A DNA stretch of 10,227 nt from Candidatus Aminicenantota bacterium (GTDB taxonomy: Bacteria; Acidobacteriota; Aminicenantia; UBA2199): NCBI GenBank assembly GCA_029939015.1, contig JAOZTV010000090.1, positions 1 to 10,227 of the forward strand, written 5' to 3'. Position 1 is the stretch's first letter; every line of letters starts with the position of its first letter. Below the pieces are notes generated by a model. The model saw nothing but the letters and a program-made list of their open reading frames with translations, was not told where the DNA came from and did no database searches. Shown in pieces: positions 1 through 6,519 of this stretch. Made by a program: the position numbers and the translations under genes.

Positions 1-2
1 AT

Positions 3-1322
3 GATATTTTAAATTTTATTGGAAGTTTAAACTGGGAATTTAAAGAAGTTGACAAATTACATAAATTTGATTTCACACATCCATTTATTGACGTTATAAA
101 TGCGATCTCACTTGTAAAATCTGATATGGATAGCCTAATTACTGAAAACAAAAAAAAAGAGGAAGAAATTGAAGCAGCAAGAGAGTCTGCTGAAGAGGCA
201 AATAGGATAAAAACAGATTTTCTGTCAAATATTAGTCATGAGATTAGAACACCAATTAATGGTATTATTGGAGCATCTGATCTTCTCAAAGAGAATCATG
301 TTTATTCAGAAAAACAAACTGACTTGATTAATATAATCAATAAAAGTTCATCTGAACTTTTGGAATTAGTTGATGATATTCTAAACATAAATAGACTTGA
401 ATATAGTAGAGTTGATATAGACAATAATCCTTTTTCCATAAAAGATATTATTAAAAAAATTGAAAATAAATATAGAAAATCAATTATTTCCAAAAAACTA
501 AAATTTGAAATATTCATTGATACCAAAATTCCTGAAATTTTAATTGGGGATAGTACAAAGCTAATTCAAATATTACAAAAATTAATTGGAAATGCAATAA
601 AATTCACAAATAATGGTTCAATTAATATTAGTATAAATATTAAAAAAAAAGACAAAGAAATTATTTTTATTGAATTTAACATTAAAGATACTGGTATCGG
701 AATTGACAGTAGATATATCAATAATATATTTACATCATTTTCACAGGAAGATACATCTTTACAAAGAGCTTATGGGGGAACTGGTTTAGGGCTTTCTATT
801 GTAAAAAAAATCATTGATCATATAGATGGTAAAATATTTGTAAAAAGTAAACTTAATTATGGAACAGAGTTTCAGGTTATTTTACCATTTATATATCATA
901 ATAGAACAGAATCAAATGCTAATACGGTTAAACAGGCCAAAGACATTGACAAAGTTAATATCTTAATAGTCGAAGATAATTTAATAAATCAGAAATTAGC
1001 ACAGAGAATGTTATCAAAAAAAGGCTTTAAACACAAAACCGTTGAAAACGGTCTGAAAGCAATTGAAATTTTAAAAAAAGAAGAATTCAGTTTAATACTT
1101 ATGGATATCCAGATGCCTGTAATGACTGGAATTGAAGCGACAAATCATATTAGAAACAATATTACATCTGTAATTAATCCAAATATACCTATTATTGCAT
1201 TTACAGCTCATGCTATGGTTGGAGATAGAGAAAAATACCTTAAAATTGGTATGAACGATTATATATCCAAACCTTTTAAATATGACCAATTAATAAAAGT
1301 CATTGAGAAGAATCTAATTTAA
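3..1322 (+). CDS. Hybrid sensor histidine kinase, C-terminal part (5' end outside window)
   Basis: Two-component hybrid kinase that autophosphorylates a histidine and passes the phosphate to its own receiver domain. The frame is open back to the window edge (first full codon at base 3), so the ATG at 126 is probably internal and the sensor region is missing. A charged, coiled-coil-like linker (about 126-215) leads into a HisKA domain with H-box SHEIRTP and the phospho-His codon at 237-239. The HATPase domain follows: N-box Asn codon at 591-593, G1 motif DTGIGID from 687, and G2 motif GGTGLGLSIV. A C-terminal REC domain spans about 948-1310, with acidic pair ED, phosphoacceptor Asp at 1104-1106 in LMDIQMP, a Thr in FTAHA and Lys in SKPF. 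All catalytic residues I looked for are present, so it should be active. There is no output domain after REC, so the signal presumably goes on to an Hpt protein or separate regulator. The input signal is unknown. It converges on the acyl synthetase gene with a 42-base gap. Confidence 0.93.
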   Translation, partial: DILNFIGSLNWEFKEVDKLHKFDFTHPFIDVINAISLVKSDMDSLITENKKKEEEIEAARESAEEANRIKTDFLSNISHEIRTPINGIIGASDLLKENHVYSEKQTDLINIINKSSSELLELVDDILNINRLEYSRVDIDNNPFSIKDIIKKIENKYRKSIISKKLKFEIFIDTKIPEILIGDSTKLIQILQKLIGNAIKFTNNGSINISINIKKKDKEIIFIEFNIKDTGIGIDSRYINNIFTSFSQEDTSLQRAYGGTGLGLSIVKKIIDHIDGKIFVKSKLNYGTEFQVILPFIYHNRTESNANTVKQAKDIDKVNILIVEDNLINQKLAQRMLSKKGFKHKTVENGLKAIEILKKEEFSLILMDIQMPVMTGIEATNHIRNNITSVINPNIPIIAFTAHAMVGDREKYLKIGMNDYISKPFKYDQLIKVIEKNLI

Positions 1323-1364
1323 GAATTTATAAATTTGTTTCTCTACCTTTTATTTCCTAATTAT
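1323..1364. other. Convergent gap between kinase and acyl synthetase
   Basis: Forty-two bases between two converging stops. The only structure seen is an all-A/T 12-base palindrome AATTTATAAATT (1324-1335), too weak for an intrinsic terminator. No G/C stem followed by a T-run is visible on either strand. Confidence 0.5.
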
Positions 1365-2888
1365 CTAATGCTCTTTTCTTAAAATATCCTTTATCATATC
1401 TGTAGTTCCTCTGAAATTTATTTTACCACTACCCATTTTTGGAAGTTCTTTAATAAAAATGAATCTTTTTGGAATTGCAATTGCAGGTAACTTTTCCTGT
1501 AATTTTTTCAAAATTTCTTTTTCATCAATATCACCGGTTATTGCAACAATTATTTTTGCACCCTTAATTGAATCTGGTACTTCAACTACACAACAATCAA
1601 TGTTTTCAGGTAATATATTTATAATTTCAGATTCTACACGTACCAATGAAACCATTTCTCCTGCAATTTTAACAAATCTTTTAAGTCGTCCTCTATGCCA
1701 TACAAAACCATCATCATCAACCATTCCCATATCACCAGTATCGTACCAGCCATTCTGAATTCTTCTTGTTGTCTCTTCAATATCATCAAAATAACCTCTC
1801 ATAATATTTTCACCTTTTACAACAAGTCGCCCCTCCTGTCCAGTAGGAAGCTCTTCTCCGGTATTAATATCAAGTATTTTGACTCGAACATTATCTATTG
1901 GTTTACCAATGCTGCCAGGTTTATTAAATTCAGTGCAGTTAAGAGATACAACTGGACTAGTTTCAGTGGCTCCATATCCCTCCATAATAGTAATATTATG
2001 TTTCTCAATATAGTTATCATAGAGTACTCTTGGTGTTTTATCGGCTCCAGCTACTGCAAGTCTTATAGATTCAAAATCACCTTGTTTGGATTGTCTTAAA
2101 TACCCATTAAAAAAAACAGGTGTTGCTATCATCACGCTAATTTTTTCCTCTTTAATAATTGAGCAGACTTTCTTATAGTCAAGAGGGTTAGCATAAGTGA
2201 CAATTGTTGCACCTGATGTAAGTGTCAACCATAAATTTGCCATCTGACCAAAAACGTGAAAAAACGGTAATATACCAAGAACAATATCATCTGATGAAAA
2301 TTCCATTCTTTTTAGAGAACTGTCGATATTTGATAAAAGATTTTTATGGGTTAACTGAACACCTTTAGGATCTTTCTCACTACCGCTTGTAAAAAGGATA
2401 ACTGCATTATCACTTTCTTCACCTGAGTGAATTGTTTTTAATAATAATTTTTCCGGCATTTTAGATCTCAATGCTGCCTTTAATTTATCTCCTTTAGATA
2501 TTGATGCCATAATATCTTCAATAAAAACCATACCCTTTACTAATCTGCAACCAATTTTTTCAAGAAGTGCCCTTGAAGTAATAATAGTTCTAAATCCACA
2601 TTTTTTTTGGGCATATTCTGCATTCTCTGCTGCCCCAGTTGAATAATTTATCATTACTGGAACCTTTCCAGCAAAATGTGTACCAATAATTGTTAATATT
2701 GAACCAGCTGAATTAGGAATCATCACTCCTATAAAGCCATCTTTATAATTCACAATTTTCCTCTGTAATAGTAAAGACGCTATCAATGCCTTTGAATAAT
2801 CTATTCTCTTTTCAGTTGTACGATCAATAATCGCCAGTTTTTTTCCGTATTTTTTTGCTTTTTTTACAAATTCGCTTTGTAACTGCAT
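1365..2888 (-). CDS. Acyl-CoA/acyl-ACP synthetase (AMP-binding, Aas-type ligase domain)
   Basis: ANL-superfamily enzyme expected to adenylate a fatty acid with ATP and transfer it to CoA or ACP. Residues are numbered from the start chosen here (507 aa). The P-loop TSGSEKDPKG is at about 167-176, PFFHVFG at 208-214, GYGATETSP at 304-312, YDTGD at 382-386, the hinge block GRLKRFVKIAGEMVS at 400-414, and the catalytic Lys in GSGKI at 489. The block KRFVKIAGEMVS resembles the ligase half of E. coli Aas (acyl-ACP synthetase), which suggests membrane-lipid fatty-acid recycling. No acyltransferase domain is fused here. The frame also has an ATG at 2909, but AAAGGGGGA sits 7 bases before the ATG at 2888, and a good promoter predicts transcription starting near 2908, so 2888 is preferred. 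The gene is monocistronic in this window. An ordinary fatty-acyl-CoA ligase is the main alternative. Family assignment is firm; substrate and acceptor are inferred. Confidence 0.88.
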   Translation of the reverse strand: MQLQSEFVKKAKKYGKKLAIIDRTTEKRIDYSKALIASLLLQRKIVNYKDGFIGVMIPNSAGSILTIIGTHFAGKVPVMINYSTGAAENAEYAQKKCGFRTIITSRALLEKIGCRLVKGMVFIEDIMASISKGDKLKAALRSKMPEKLLLKTIHSGEESDNAVILFTSGSEKDPKGVQLTHKNLLSNIDSSLKRMEFSSDDIVLGILPFFHVFGQMANLWLTLTSGATIVTYANPLDYKKVCSIIKEEKISVMIATPVFFNGYLRQSKQGDFESIRLAVAGADKTPRVLYDNYIEKHNITIMEGYGATETSPVVSLNCTEFNKPGSIGKPIDNVRVKILDINTGEELPTGQEGRLVVKGENIMRGYFDDIEETTRRIQNGWYDTGDMGMVDDDGFVWHRGRLKRFVKIAGEMVSLVRVESEIINILPENIDCCVVEVPDSIKGAKIIVAITGDIDEKEILKKLQEKLPAIAIPKRFIFIKELPKMGSGKINFRGTTDMIKDILRKEH

Positions 2889-2895
2889 ATTAAAT

Positions 2896-2903
2896 CCCCC
2901 TTT
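2896..2903 (-). promoter_or_regulatory. Ribosome binding site that sets the acyl synthetase start
   Basis: On the minus strand the sequence reads AAAGGGGG followed by 7 bases and then ATG (2888-2886). This is the only purine-rich Shine-Dalgarno match near the start and lies inside the longer frame that begins at 2909. It argues that the seven codons from 2909 to 2889 are leader rather than coding. Confidence 0.7.
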
Positions 2904-2914
2904 TTTCATACAAA

Positions 2915-2943
2915 ATTAAAGCAATTTAAAAACTAATTGGCAA
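2915..2943 (-). promoter_or_regulatory. Sigma70-type promoter for the acyl synthetase
   Basis: Minus-strand TTGCCA (-35, 2943-2938), a 17-base spacer, and TTTAAT (-10, 2920-2915). Each hexamer has one mismatch to consensus and the spacing is ideal. The predicted transcription start is about 2908, leaving a leader of about 20 bases that contains the AAAGGGGGA ribosome binding site. Chance matches are common in such AT-rich DNA, so this rests on the spacing plus the position relative to the gene. Confidence 0.55.
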
Positions 2944-3017
2944 ATCACTTCAATAAGTTAATTGTTAAATATATCATAAACCTAAAGAATTCTAAAATAA
3001 ATTATTTTTTTAATTAT

Positions 3018-3046
3018 TTGTTTTTTTTTTATTTTTATCTTATTAT
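3018..3046 (+). promoter_or_regulatory. Candidate promoter of the DUF6599-AOR operon
   Basis: TTGTTT (3018-3023), a 17-base spacer containing a T-run, and TATTAT (3041-3046). The -10 has one mismatch; the -35 keeps only the TTG. Several overlapping -10-like sequences (TATATA, TATAAA) lie within the next few bases, so the exact start is uncertain. A start near 3052 would give a leader of about 60 bases. Confidence 0.35.
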
Positions 3047-3068
3047 ATAAAATTATAAGATTAATAAT

Positions 3069-3090
3069 GGACGAGACTATGCATTCGTTC
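3069..3090 (+). promoter_or_regulatory. Small leader hairpin before the DUF6599 gene
   Basis: Arms GGACGA (3069-3074) and TCGTTC (3085-3090) can pair over 6 positions, one of them G-U, around a 10-base loop. It stands out as a G/C-richer island in a very AT-rich leader and ends 10 bases before the AAGGAG ribosome binding site. It could be a regulatory hairpin or a protein-binding half-site pair. It is short and may be chance. Confidence 0.25.
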
Positions 3091-3100
3091 TATTAAATTT

Positions 3101-3106
3101 AAGGAG
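3101..3106 (+). promoter_or_regulatory. Ribosome binding site AAGGAG of the DUF6599 gene
   Basis: AAGGAG lies 5 bases before the ATG at 3112 and supports that start. It is probably the main ribosome entry point for the two-gene operon, because the second gene has no comparable site of its own. Confidence 0.75.
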
Positions 3107-3111
3107 TAGAT

Positions 3112-4005
3112 ATGTACAAAATTCAAAATTATTTTTTATTATTATTTATCTTCCAATTTTTATTTATTTATGATATTAAACTTTCAGCAGAAACATCAAA
3201 CCTTATCCTGCCGGATATCAAGGGTCTTTCACTTAAAGAAAAACCATCTTTTTATACAGAAGCTAATTTATATGAGTATATAAACGGTGCAGCGGATCTA
3301 TATTTGAATTATAAGTTTAAAAAATTAACTGTAATTGAATATAAGGATAAATTTAAAGGAGCAATTACCGTTGATATTTACGAGCATGAAAATTTGAGCA
3401 ATGGATTTGGAATATATTGTAGTGAAAAACCAGCAGACGATAATTTTTTAAAAATCGGTACAGAAGGATACTACGAAAAAGGAATACTTAATTTCTATAA
3501 AGGCAAATATTATGTAAAGATAGCTTCATTTGGAATTAAAGAAAATGAGAAGAATATACTGATAAATTTGGCAAAGAATATTTCAAATCAATTAAAAGTA
3601 AAAATTGGCAATCCAAAAATTTTAAATAGTTTTCCTGATAAACATAAAATAAAAAATTCAGAGAAATATATTTCAATGAATTTTTTAGGTCATTCATTTT
3701 TACATTCTGCCTTTACAGTTGATTATTCATTAGATGGGATTTCTTACTCTATATTTATCATTGAAACGGACACTCAAATTCAGACAAAAAATATATTAGA
3801 AAATTATATGTCTTTTTTAAAGAAAAAAGGTGTAGTTATTGAAACTAATAATGATATATTAAATTTCATCGACCCATATTATAAAAGAAAGGGTAAGTTG
3901 TTTATAAAATTTAATAATAACCATTTATGGGGACTTTTTTCTAAGGATAATAAAAAAGCAGAAAGTCTTATTAATCTTATAGATAGTAGATTAAAGAAAA
4001 TATGA
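3112..4005 (+). CDS. Exported DUF6599-like protein of unknown function
   Basis: A 297-aa protein with an N-terminal hydrophobic stretch (about residues 7-20) and a plausible signal peptidase I site after LSA (residue 26). There is no lipobox Cys, so a periplasmic or otherwise exported soluble protein is likely. The mature part has the pattern I recall for DUF6599: an LPD start, then YEYINGAADLYL (residues 54-65), then a V(D)IYEHEN...GFGIY segment (about 87-102). There is no recognisable catalytic motif and no second membrane segment. The gene overlaps the next one (aldehyde:ferredoxin oxidoreductase family) by four bases, which suggests coupled translation and a shared role, yet the partner enzyme looks cytoplasmic. 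Family assignment is from memory of the motif; function is unknown. Confidence 0.8.
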   Translation: MYKIQNYFLLLFIFQFLFIYDIKLSAETSNLILPDIKGLSLKEKPSFYTEANLYEYINGAADLYLNYKFKKLTVIEYKDKFKGAITVDIYEHENLSNGFGIYCSEKPADDNFLKIGTEGYYEKGILNFYKGKYYVKIASFGIKENEKNILINLAKNISNQLKVKIGNPKILNSFPDKHKIKNSEKYISMNFLGHSFLHSAFTVDYSLDGISYSIFIIETDTQIQTKNILENYMSFLKKKGVVIETNNDILNFIDPYYKRKGKLFIKFNNNHLWGLFSKDNKKAESLINLIDSRLKKI

Positions 4006-5750
4006 AAGGTTTTTATAATAAACTTCTTTTAATTGATCTTAATAATAGAGTCAGTGATGTAATTAATATATCGGACGAAGTTTTAAAAAGTAACCTTGGT
4101 GGTAAAGGTCTTGGAACACACCTCTTGTTAAAATATAATAAAAAAGGTATTGACCCCTTTGACGAAGAAAACCACTTAATTTTTACAATGGGTCCTTTAT
4201 CAGACAGCAGAATATTTGGTTCTTCTAGATATGCTGTATTTACGAAATCTCCATTGACAGAACTTTATGGAGAATCATATAGTGGCGGCAGTGCAGTCAT
4301 AGGTATGAGTAGAACAGGATATGATGCAATAATTTTAAGGGGCAAAAGTGATAAGCCTATCTGGCTCAATATTACAGATAATGACATTAGTTTTTTAGAT
4401 GCTAAAGATATATGGGGAAAGAATACATTTGACACTGAAGAAATTATAAGTACAAGAGTAAAAAAAAAATCAAATATACTTGTAATTGGACCAGCTGGAG
4501 AAAATCTGGTTAAATTTGCCGTTATTAAAAATGACAAATGGCGGGTTGCAGGTAGAACAGGTATGGGTGCTGTCCTTGGTTCTAAAAAAATTAAAGCAAT
4601 TGCCTTTAGTGGTACAAAAAAAAGAGATTTTTATGACCCAAAGGGAATGAATGCATACGCTAAAAATACGTATAATAAACTAAAAAACCATAATACATCA
4701 ATTGCTTATAAAAATTTTGGTACACCTATGAGTGTAGAAATTCTCAATAAAAAAGGGGCTTTTCCAACAAGGTATTGGCAGAAAGGTGTTTATGATAAAT
4801 GGCTGAATATAGATGCTCTAAGTATGCATGAAAACCTCAAAGTAAAACCAAATGCTTGCTCAATCTGCTTTCTTGCCTGTGGAAAAATTTCAGAAGTAAA
4901 AACAGGAAGACATAAGGGCTTAAAACTTGAAGGACCTGAATATGAAACTATTTACTCCTTTGGTGGCCTTTGTGAGATTGATAAAATTGAAGAGATTGCC
5001 TATTTGAATAATATCTGCGATAGCCTTGGTATTGATACAATAACCGGAGGAAATCTTGCAGGTCTTGCTATAGAAGCTTATAAAAAAGGTAAGAATAAAC
5101 GAAACATTGATTATGGAGACGTTGACGGAATTGCAAAATTCTTAAATGATATTACCTATCGAAAAAATGATGGAGATATTTTTGCAGAAGGAATAAAAAA
5201 TGTTGGCAAAGTTCTTGATATGGAAGATTTCACTATTCATGTAAAAGGATTGGAACCAGCCGGTTATGACCCGAGAGTCCTTAAAGGTATGGGGCTGGCT
5301 TATGCTGTAAATGAAAGAGGAGCATGCCATTTAAGAAGTACATTTTATAAAGCTGAATTATCTGGAGTTATTGAGCCTGATAAGACAATAGGAAAAGCAG
5401 AAATATTCATAGACTATGAAGACAGAGCTACCCTATTTGATTCGCTAATACTATGCAGGTTTTATAGAGATTTTTATCTATGGGATGAACTTTCAGAGAT
5501 TATTGGTTTAAGTACTGGCTTGACTTTAAACAAAAACGAATTAAAAATAATTGCCTCAAATATAAAGACCAATACAAGATTATTTAATTTAAGAGAAGGA
5601 ATGGATTATAAGGCAGACAGTCTTCCAAAAAGGTTTTACACAGAAGAAATAGAGAATGGAGCAATTATAAAAGAACAGGAATTAAACCTGATGGTTCAAG
5701 ATTATTATAAAATAAGAGGATGGAATTCTAAAGGAATTCCAGTTATTTAG
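4002..5750 (+). CDS. Aldehyde:ferredoxin oxidoreductase family tungstoenzyme
   Basis: A 582-aa protein matching the full length of the AOR family. These cytoplasmic enzymes oxidise aldehydes to acids (or work in reverse) with a tungsten bis-pterin and a [4Fe-4S] cluster, passing electrons to ferredoxin. The cluster ligands are visible as C286-x2-C289-x3-C293 plus C485 in DSLILC. Pterin-contact motifs include GSSR76, the WRVAGRTGMGAV block (180-191), D340SLGID345 and D480-x4-C485. Glu313 in GPEYE and His443 in CHLRST correspond to the active-site Glu/His of the Pyrococcus enzyme. It ends with the typical YYKIRGW block. The ATG overlaps the upstream stop (ATGA, 4002-4005) with only a weak purine stretch before it, so translation is likely coupled to the DUF6599 gene. 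No polyferredoxin or flavoprotein partner subunit follows. The substrate cannot be read from the sequence; a related AOR-family oxidoreductase with another substrate is possible. Confidence 0.93.
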   Translation: MKGFYNKLLLIDLNNRVSDVINISDEVLKSNLGGKGLGTHLLLKYNKKGIDPFDEENHLIFTMGPLSDSRIFGSSRYAVFTKSPLTELYGESYSGGSAVIGMSRTGYDAIILRGKSDKPIWLNITDNDISFLDAKDIWGKNTFDTEEIISTRVKKKSNILVIGPAGENLVKFAVIKNDKWRVAGRTGMGAVLGSKKIKAIAFSGTKKRDFYDPKGMNAYAKNTYNKLKNHNTSIAYKNFGTPMSVEILNKKGAFPTRYWQKGVYDKWLNIDALSMHENLKVKPNACSICFLACGKISEVKTGRHKGLKLEGPEYETIYSFGGLCEIDKIEEIAYLNNICDSLGIDTITGGNLAGLAIEAYKKGKNKRNIDYGDVDGIAKFLNDITYRKNDGDIFAEGIKNVGKVLDMEDFTIHVKGLEPAGYDPRVLKGMGLAYAVNERGACHLRSTFYKAELSGVIEPDKTIGKAEIFIDYEDRATLFDSLILCRFYRDFYLWDELSEIIGLSTGLTLNKNELKIIASNIKTNTRLFNLREGMDYKADSLPKRFYTEEIENGAIIKEQELNLMVQDYYKIRGWNSKGIPVI

Positions 5751-5766
5751 TAGTACCAATTCAGAT

Positions 5767-6165
5767 TTAAATATCTAAAAATTCGGCAGGTGATAAAATT
5801 TTAATATCTAAATATGATTTTATACTCTTTAGATGAACATCACCTGAAATTATATATTTAGCTTTTAAGGACACAGCACATTCAATGAATTTATTATCAT
5901 CAGGATCATCCTTAACTATATTAAGCTTTTTAGGGTTTTTTACAAAAATAGAGTTGTAGCCTGAAGAAAATATTTTTAAAAGTTCATCAATTTCATTATC
6001 ATATTTTCCAAGAAACCTATCAAGTACTAATACATATTCTTCAATTATTGATGCTGATAAACATAATGTAAATTGTCCATCTTTCCACATATCAATGATT
6101 TTTTTAGGTTTTCCTCCAAAAAAAGAAGAAATAAAAACATTCGTATCAACAACAATCCTATCCAT
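5767..6165 (-). CDS. PIN-domain toxin, putative toxin-antitoxin RNase
   Basis: A 132-aa single PIN domain of the COG1569 type. Such toxins are metal-dependent endoribonucleases. The acidic residues are in place: D7 in VVDTNVFIS, E42/E43 in SIIEEY, D89/D90 in DPDDNKF and D109 in SGD, followed by the typical SPAEFL end. The gene starts within the last 8 bases of the antitoxin gene (6158-6165) and has no strong ribosome binding site, so it is probably translated by coupling. It converges with the AOR gene, with a 16-base gap and no clear terminator. It looks intact. Which RNA it cuts is not known. Confidence 0.88.
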   Translation of the reverse strand: MDRIVVDTNVFISSFFGGKPKKIIDMWKDGQFTLCLSASIIEEYVLVLDRFLGKYDNEIDELLKIFSSGYNSIFVKNPKKLNIVKDDPDDNKFIECAVSLKAKYIISGDVHLKSIKSYLDIKILSPAEFLDI

Positions 6166-6403
6166 TTTTTCTTATATCTTCAATTATTGTATCAATATCT
6201 TCAATATTTTTATTATTTTTGTGCATCTTATTCCCAATTCTCCCCCATAATTCATCTACATAAGTACTAATATCTCTTTCTTTAACATACCCCTTAATTA
6301 AATCTCTAACAATTTCACTAATATTTTTGCCTTCATTTTTGGCAAGATAGCTAGCTTTATTCTTTAAATCTTGATCTATTCTTATAATCATTTGCGTTGT
6401 CAT
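6158..6403 (-). CDS. Ribbon-helix-helix antitoxin
   Basis: An 81-aa protein. Residues 4-12 (QMIIRIDQD) form the expected DNA-contact beta strand and residues 13-40 the two helices of a ribbon-helix-helix fold. The C-terminal part (about 45-81) is charged and probably wraps the PIN toxin. It should neutralise the toxin and repress its own operon. The start at 6403 is supported by AAGGAGGA just upstream (4 bases between GGAGG and ATG, slightly short). It is the first gene of the pair and overlaps the toxin by 8 bases. A palindrome over its promoter is a plausible binding site. Confidence 0.85.
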   Translation of the reverse strand: MTTQMIIRIDQDLKNKASYLAKNEGKNISEIVRDLIKGYVKERDISTYVDELWGRIGNKMHKNNKNIEDIDTIIEDIRKNG

Positions 6404-6406
6404 ATA

Positions 6407-6414
6407 TCCTCCTT
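6407..6414 (-). promoter_or_regulatory. Strong ribosome binding site of the antitoxin gene
   Basis: Minus-strand AAGGAGGA is close to the full anti-Shine-Dalgarno complement. It stands before the antitoxin ATG, while the toxin has no equivalent. This would favour more antitoxin than toxin, as expected for such pairs. Confidence 0.7.
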
Positions 6415-6421
6415 ATATCAC

Positions 6422-6443
6422 ATATATTATATATACAATATAT
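6422..6443. promoter_or_regulatory. Candidate operator palindrome of the toxin-antitoxin operon
   Basis: Perfect 7-base inverted arms ATATATT (6422-6428) and AATATAT (6437-6443) are separated by 8 bases. The element covers the predicted -10 of the antitoxin promoter, where autorepression by a ribbon-helix-helix protein would act. All arms are A/T only, so in this base composition chance is a real alternative. Confidence 0.4.
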
Positions 6444-6458
6444 TTAAGTTTTTTTCAA
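6430..6458 (-). promoter_or_regulatory. Sigma70-type promoter of the toxin-antitoxin operon
   Basis: Minus-strand TTGAAA (-35, 6458-6453), a 17-base spacer and TATATA (-10, 6435-6430). The transcription start would be near 6423, giving a leader of about 20 bases with the AAGGAGGA site. A TATAAT also exists a few bases further on, but at a poor 21-base spacing. Confidence 0.5.
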
Positions 6459-6485
6459 CTATGTTTTAAAAATAAATACGAAAGG

Positions 6486-6514
6486 TTGAATTAAATCTTA
6501 TCAAATAGTATAAT
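6486..6514 (+). promoter_or_regulatory. Sigma70-type promoter of the ftsY-rib operon, predicted leaderless
   Basis: TTGAAT (-35, 6486-6491), a 17-base spacer and a perfect TATAAT (-10, 6509-6514). Only five bases (ACATA) separate the -10 from the ftsY ATG at 6520, so transcription should start at or within a base or two of the A of the start codon. The bases just before the ATG contain no Shine-Dalgarno sequence. An in-frame TAA at 6511-6513 rules out an upstream start. Divergent to the toxin-antitoxin promoter. Confidence 0.65.
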
Positions 6515-6519
6515 ACATA

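Noticed and set aside
1324..1335. Perfect 12-base palindrome AATTTATAAATT after the kinase stop, considered as terminator
   Set aside because: It is only A/T, has no loop and no following T-run, and such palindromes are expected by chance in this base composition.
1459..2099. Plus-strand open frames of 99 and 134 codons opposite the acyl synthetase
   Set aside because: They are antisense shadows of a gene with full family motifs, have no ribosome binding site and no recognisable protein pattern.
3001..3050. T-runs and A/T repeats as a terminator or origin element
   Set aside because: There is no G/C stem before the T-run, no DnaA-box-like series and no iterons; it is better explained as low-complexity promoter DNA.
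4265..5330. Minus-strand open frames of 90 and 62 codons inside the AOR gene
   Set aside because: Shadows of a strongly conserved coding gene, without ribosome binding sites or recognisable motifs.
5751..5780. Near-palindrome AGATTTAAATATCT in the AOR/toxin convergent gap, considered as bidirectional terminator
   Set aside because: Arms are only four bases with imperfect pairing; too weak to call.
6404..6519. Possible FMN riboswitch upstream of the ftsY-rib operon
   Set aside because: None of the G/C-rich conserved RFN blocks is visible and the space is filled by two divergent promoters.
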